From positions 1 through 8,216 of the forward strand of contig JAGASC010000152.1 of assembly GCA_017621905.1 (NCBI GenBank): DNA of 8,216 nucleotides, in the 5' to 3' direction. The stretch is from Roseburia sp. Its GTDB lineage: Bacteria; Bacillota; Clostridia; Lachnospirales; Lachnospiraceae. Position 1 is the first letter of the stretch, and the number at the start of each line of letters is the position of its first letter. The translations under genes were made by a program, and so were the position numbers. Below the pieces are notes generated by a model. It saw only the letters and a program-made list of their open reading frames with translations, made no database searches and had not been told where the DNA came from. Of this stretch, positions 6,593 to 8,216 are shown one piece after another.

Positions 6593-6640
6593 GTATTACA
6601 CCTGCGCCGCGCATTCCGCTGTGGGGCGTGGGTGTAATAC
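6593..6640 (+). repeat. Long hairpin downstream of the solute-binding protein gene
   Basis: gtattacacc (6593-6602) pairs perfectly with ggtgtaatac (6631-6640), and six further pairs (two G-U) extend the stem to about 16 bp inward. It lies 35 nt after the lipoprotein stop codon. No T-run follows, so it is more likely an mRNA 3'-end stabiliser or attenuating structure than an intrinsic terminator. It also occupies the place of the first hairpin in the structured element seen at 585-731. Confidence 0.7.
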
Positions 6641-6641
6641 C

Positions 6642-6764
6642 AATATGAAGAACGGCCCATGAATCCAGCTCCGCACCGCAGGCAAGTCGTCAGAGTCGAC
6701 TGTTTCTATGGGCTGGATTCCGTTGCAATGCATAGGTCGACTGGCTGACGTGTGCATTGCAATG
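6642..6764 (+). repeat. Structured intergenic repeat, diverged third copy
   Basis: This region shares landmarks in the same order with 648-731: AATATGAAG (6642-6650), ATCCAGCTCCGC (6663-6674; 11 of 12 match) and TATGGGCTGGAT (6707-6718). The closing stem is gaatccagc/gctggattc (6661-6669/6712-6720). A second perfect inverted repeat follows, ttgcaatgca/tgcattgcaa (6723-6732/6753-6762), extendable by two pairs to 6721/6764. An alternative pairing, cgtcag plus gtcgac (6688-6700) with gtcgac plus ctgacg (6736-6750), would be mutually exclusive with these. No open frame of note is present. Confidence 0.6.
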
Positions 6765-6778
6765 AATAGTTAGGCAAG

Positions 6779-6824
6779 AGGCTGGGTAATATGATATGAG
6801 ATAAAACATCAGATTGCCCGGCTT
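6779..6824 (+). terminator. Terminator-like hairpin before the regulator gene
   Basis: aggctgggtaat (6779-6790) pairs over 12 positions, three of them G-U, with attgcccggctt (6813-6824); tgat/atca inside can extend it. Only a weak T-rich tail (TTTACTGTTGT) follows. It could be an inefficient terminator separating the transporter operon from the regulator gene and letting some transcription through. Confidence 0.5.
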
Positions 6825-6829
6825 TACTG

Positions 6830-6839
6830 TTGTATACAA
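6830..6839 (+). promoter_or_regulatory. Palindrome upstream of the regulator gene
   Basis: ttgtatacaa is a perfect 10-bp palindrome 30 nt upstream of the regulator start. It contains TATACA, a possible -10, but no matching -35 is at a sensible distance. It may be an operator or a chance AT-rich palindrome. Confidence 0.3.
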
Positions 6840-6857
6840 AAGGCAATTCCGTATCCA

Positions 6858-6865
6858 GAGGAGGT
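6858..6865 (+). promoter_or_regulatory. Ribosome binding site of the regulator gene
   Basis: GAGGAGGT is a near-perfect Shine-Dalgarno sequence. Counting from GGAGG (6860-6864), there are 5 nt to ATG 6870 and 8 nt to the adjacent in-frame ATG 6873. Either could start the protein; the second has the slightly better spacing. Confidence 0.8.
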
Positions 6866-6869
6866 AGAT

Positions 6870-8216
6870 ATGATGGAAAGAAAATTCAGTAAATATTTCT
6901 GGCGTAATATGAAGTTGTTTACCTCTATTTTTTTCGGAATCTGCGTGGTTGTGGCCCTGTTCTTTTTGTGGAACAAGGCGAAATACCAAGAGGAAAAAAT
7001 GGAAATCCGCTATCAAAGCAGCGCAGAAAACTGTTCCGCTGAAATTGATAACCGGTTAAGTAATATTCGTAAGCTGATGAATGAAATTTCCGGAATCACC
7101 TGGGTAAAAAAGCTTTCCACATCCTCAGATGTCTTTTTGAAGGAATTTACCGAATTGCAGAGGCTGGAATGCCAGGCAGAATTGTTACGCTATTTTGCTA
7201 CAGATGATTCTATTGTAGATATTGCTGTTTATATGCCGGAAAGAGGAACTGTCTTAAATCAGCAGGGATGGTTTTCGGAATTGGAATATAAATCCAGTAT
7301 TAGTAAACGCTGTGATTTGGATATTGATGCGGTACTGGAAGCGGCAAAGCAAAGGAGTAGTTCTTCTGCCTTTGGGGAAGCGGAATATAATATAGGAAAC
7401 CGGCGTAATATTGCGTTGGTCAATAGTTTGATCGATGTTGCCTCGCCTCCCACGAGTCTGATTATTATTCTGAACAGGAACACCTTTAACCAAAATATGG
7501 CGAAGCTTAACAACGGGGAAATTATAGGGATTGAGGTGTTGAATCTTTCCGGAGAGCCCATTTTTTATACATCCAGAGAAATTTCAAAAGGTTACCAGAT
7601 TGAAATTGCTTCCAAGGAGTATCCAATTTACTACCGGATTACGTTTCCGCAGCCATCCGATCTTTTGGAACGATATGGAGTATTAAGCTCGGCATATATT
7701 TCCAGTTTGTTTATGATGCTTCTGCTGGCGGTACTGTTGTCGTATTTGCTAGCATTGTACAACACAAGACCGCTGCAGAACCTGGTGGGAAAAATCAGTA
7801 AAATGGCAGGAGAATTGAGCGGCACCGGGAGTGGAGACACAGAGTTCGAACAGATTGAAAACTCGTTTATGTTCCTGTGGTCTCAGCAGAAGAGTTTAGA
7901 GGATGGCTTGAAAGAAAATTATAATCTGGCGAGAAAATATGCATTACTGTTGATTTTATTAGGAGACGAAAATTTGGCAGAGATGAGTCAGCAGTATTTT
8001 GAAGCGCTGGAAATTCCATTTACAGAAGAGCAGATTTACTTTGTATGGATGGTGATACAGAAGACAGAGACGGCAGAAAATATCAGTATATTGGATATGT
8101 TCACAGAATTGCAGCCGCAGGTAGATTCCGTGGAAGAAGTCACAATTGCTCCCGGTCAGACCTTTCTCATTGTGGGGCAGGATCCGGACAGGCCATTATT
8201 AAACTGTGATGAAACC
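6870..8216 (+). CDS. Membrane-anchored AraC-type regulator, N-terminal part (3' truncated)
   Basis: The frame stays open to the window edge, giving the first 449 residues. A short basic N-terminus precedes a membrane segment (about 16-34), then an extracellular domain (about 35-270) of the size of a Cache-like sensor. A second membrane segment (about 274-297) is followed by RPLQNLV and a coiled linker like a degenerate HAMP region. The cytoplasmic part from about Y357 (YALLLILLGDE, then EIPFTEEQIYFVWMVIQ) resembles the middle domain of YesS-type AraC regulators, which carry a DNA-binding helix-turn-helix at the C-terminus. That domain would lie beyond the window and is not seen. No phosphoacceptor motif of the HFLYNTL kind appears in the visible part, which argues against a YesM-type histidine kinase. 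It lies in the same direction as the sugar importer, so it probably senses the sugar or its cue outside and controls that operon. Confidence 0.8.
   Translation, partial: MMERKFSKYFWRNMKLFTSIFFGICVVVALFFLWNKAKYQEEKMEIRYQSSAENCSAEIDNRLSNIRKLMNEISGITWVKKLSTSSDVFLKEFTELQRLECQAELLRYFATDDSIVDIAVYMPERGTVLNQQGWFSELEYKSSISKRCDLDIDAVLEAAKQRSSSSAFGEAEYNIGNRRNIALVNSLIDVASPPTSLIIILNRNTFNQNMAKLNNGEIIGIEVLNLSGEPIFYTSREISKGYQIEIASKEYPIYYRITFPQPSDLLERYGVLSSAYISSLFMMLLLAVLLSYLLALYNTRPLQNLVGKISKMAGELSGTGSGDTEFEQIENSFMFLWSQQKSLEDGLKENYNLARKYALLLILLGDENLAEMSQQYFEALEIPFTEEQIYFVWMVIQKTETAENISILDMFTELQPQVDSVEEVTIAPGQTFLIVGQDPDRPLLNCDET

Noticed and set aside
7254..7840. Minus-strand open frames inside the regulator gene
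   Set aside because: They overlap a continuous 449-codon plus-strand frame with a strong ribosome site and membrane-protein features.
6870..8216. Sensor histidine kinase instead of an AraC-type regulator
   Set aside because: After the second membrane segment there is no HFLYNTL-like phosphoacceptor motif in about 150 residues; the sequence around Y357 fits YesS-type regulators better. The missing C-terminus leaves some doubt.

Overview
The window looks like a chromosomal segment of a low-to-mid GC Gram-positive anaerobe, most likely a gut-type Lachnospiraceae (Clostridia). The evidence is the style of the F-type ATP synthase genes, strong GGAGG ribosome sites, a lipobox solute-binding protein, and an LplB/YtcP/LplA-type sugar ABC operon next to a membrane-anchored regulator of the YesS/AraC style. 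The genus cannot be fixed from the sequence alone.

Layout. Positions 1-1235 hold the end of the ATP synthase operon: the C-terminal part of atpD, an unusually long (179 nt) and highly structured spacer, atpC, and a clear intrinsic terminator. Positions 1236-1375 are a convergent spacer with a second copy of the structured element found between atpD and atpC. On the minus strand, 1376-2626 encodes a cytoplasmic Gfo/Idh/MocA-fold protein with the sequence marks of the NAD-dependent glycosidase family GH109. A divergent promoter region (2627-2841) separates it from a plus-strand operon of two CUT1-type permeases (2842-3822, 3875-4786) and a 574-residue lipoprotein solute-binding protein (4833-6557). 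A 312-nt spacer full of hairpins follows, with a third, more diverged version of the structured element. The last gene (6870 to the window end, incomplete) encodes a two-membrane-segment sensor-regulator whose DNA-binding end lies outside the window.

How it fits together. The lipoprotein and two permeases should import an oligosaccharide or a decorated sugar. No ATPase is encoded here, so a shared MsmK/MsmX-type ATPase elsewhere is expected. The divergent GH109-like enzyme probably processes the imported glycan in the cytoplasm. The membrane regulator probably senses an extracellular cue and controls the uptake operon. The substrate is not determined by the sequence.

The least ordinary part is a family of structured intergenic elements. 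Two copies flank atpC at 92% identity over 63 bp, with a pairing-preserving base change. The first copy overlaps the last codons and stop of atpD. A relative lies downstream of the solute-binding protein gene. I saw no CRISPR array, tRNA, rRNA, transposase or phage gene.
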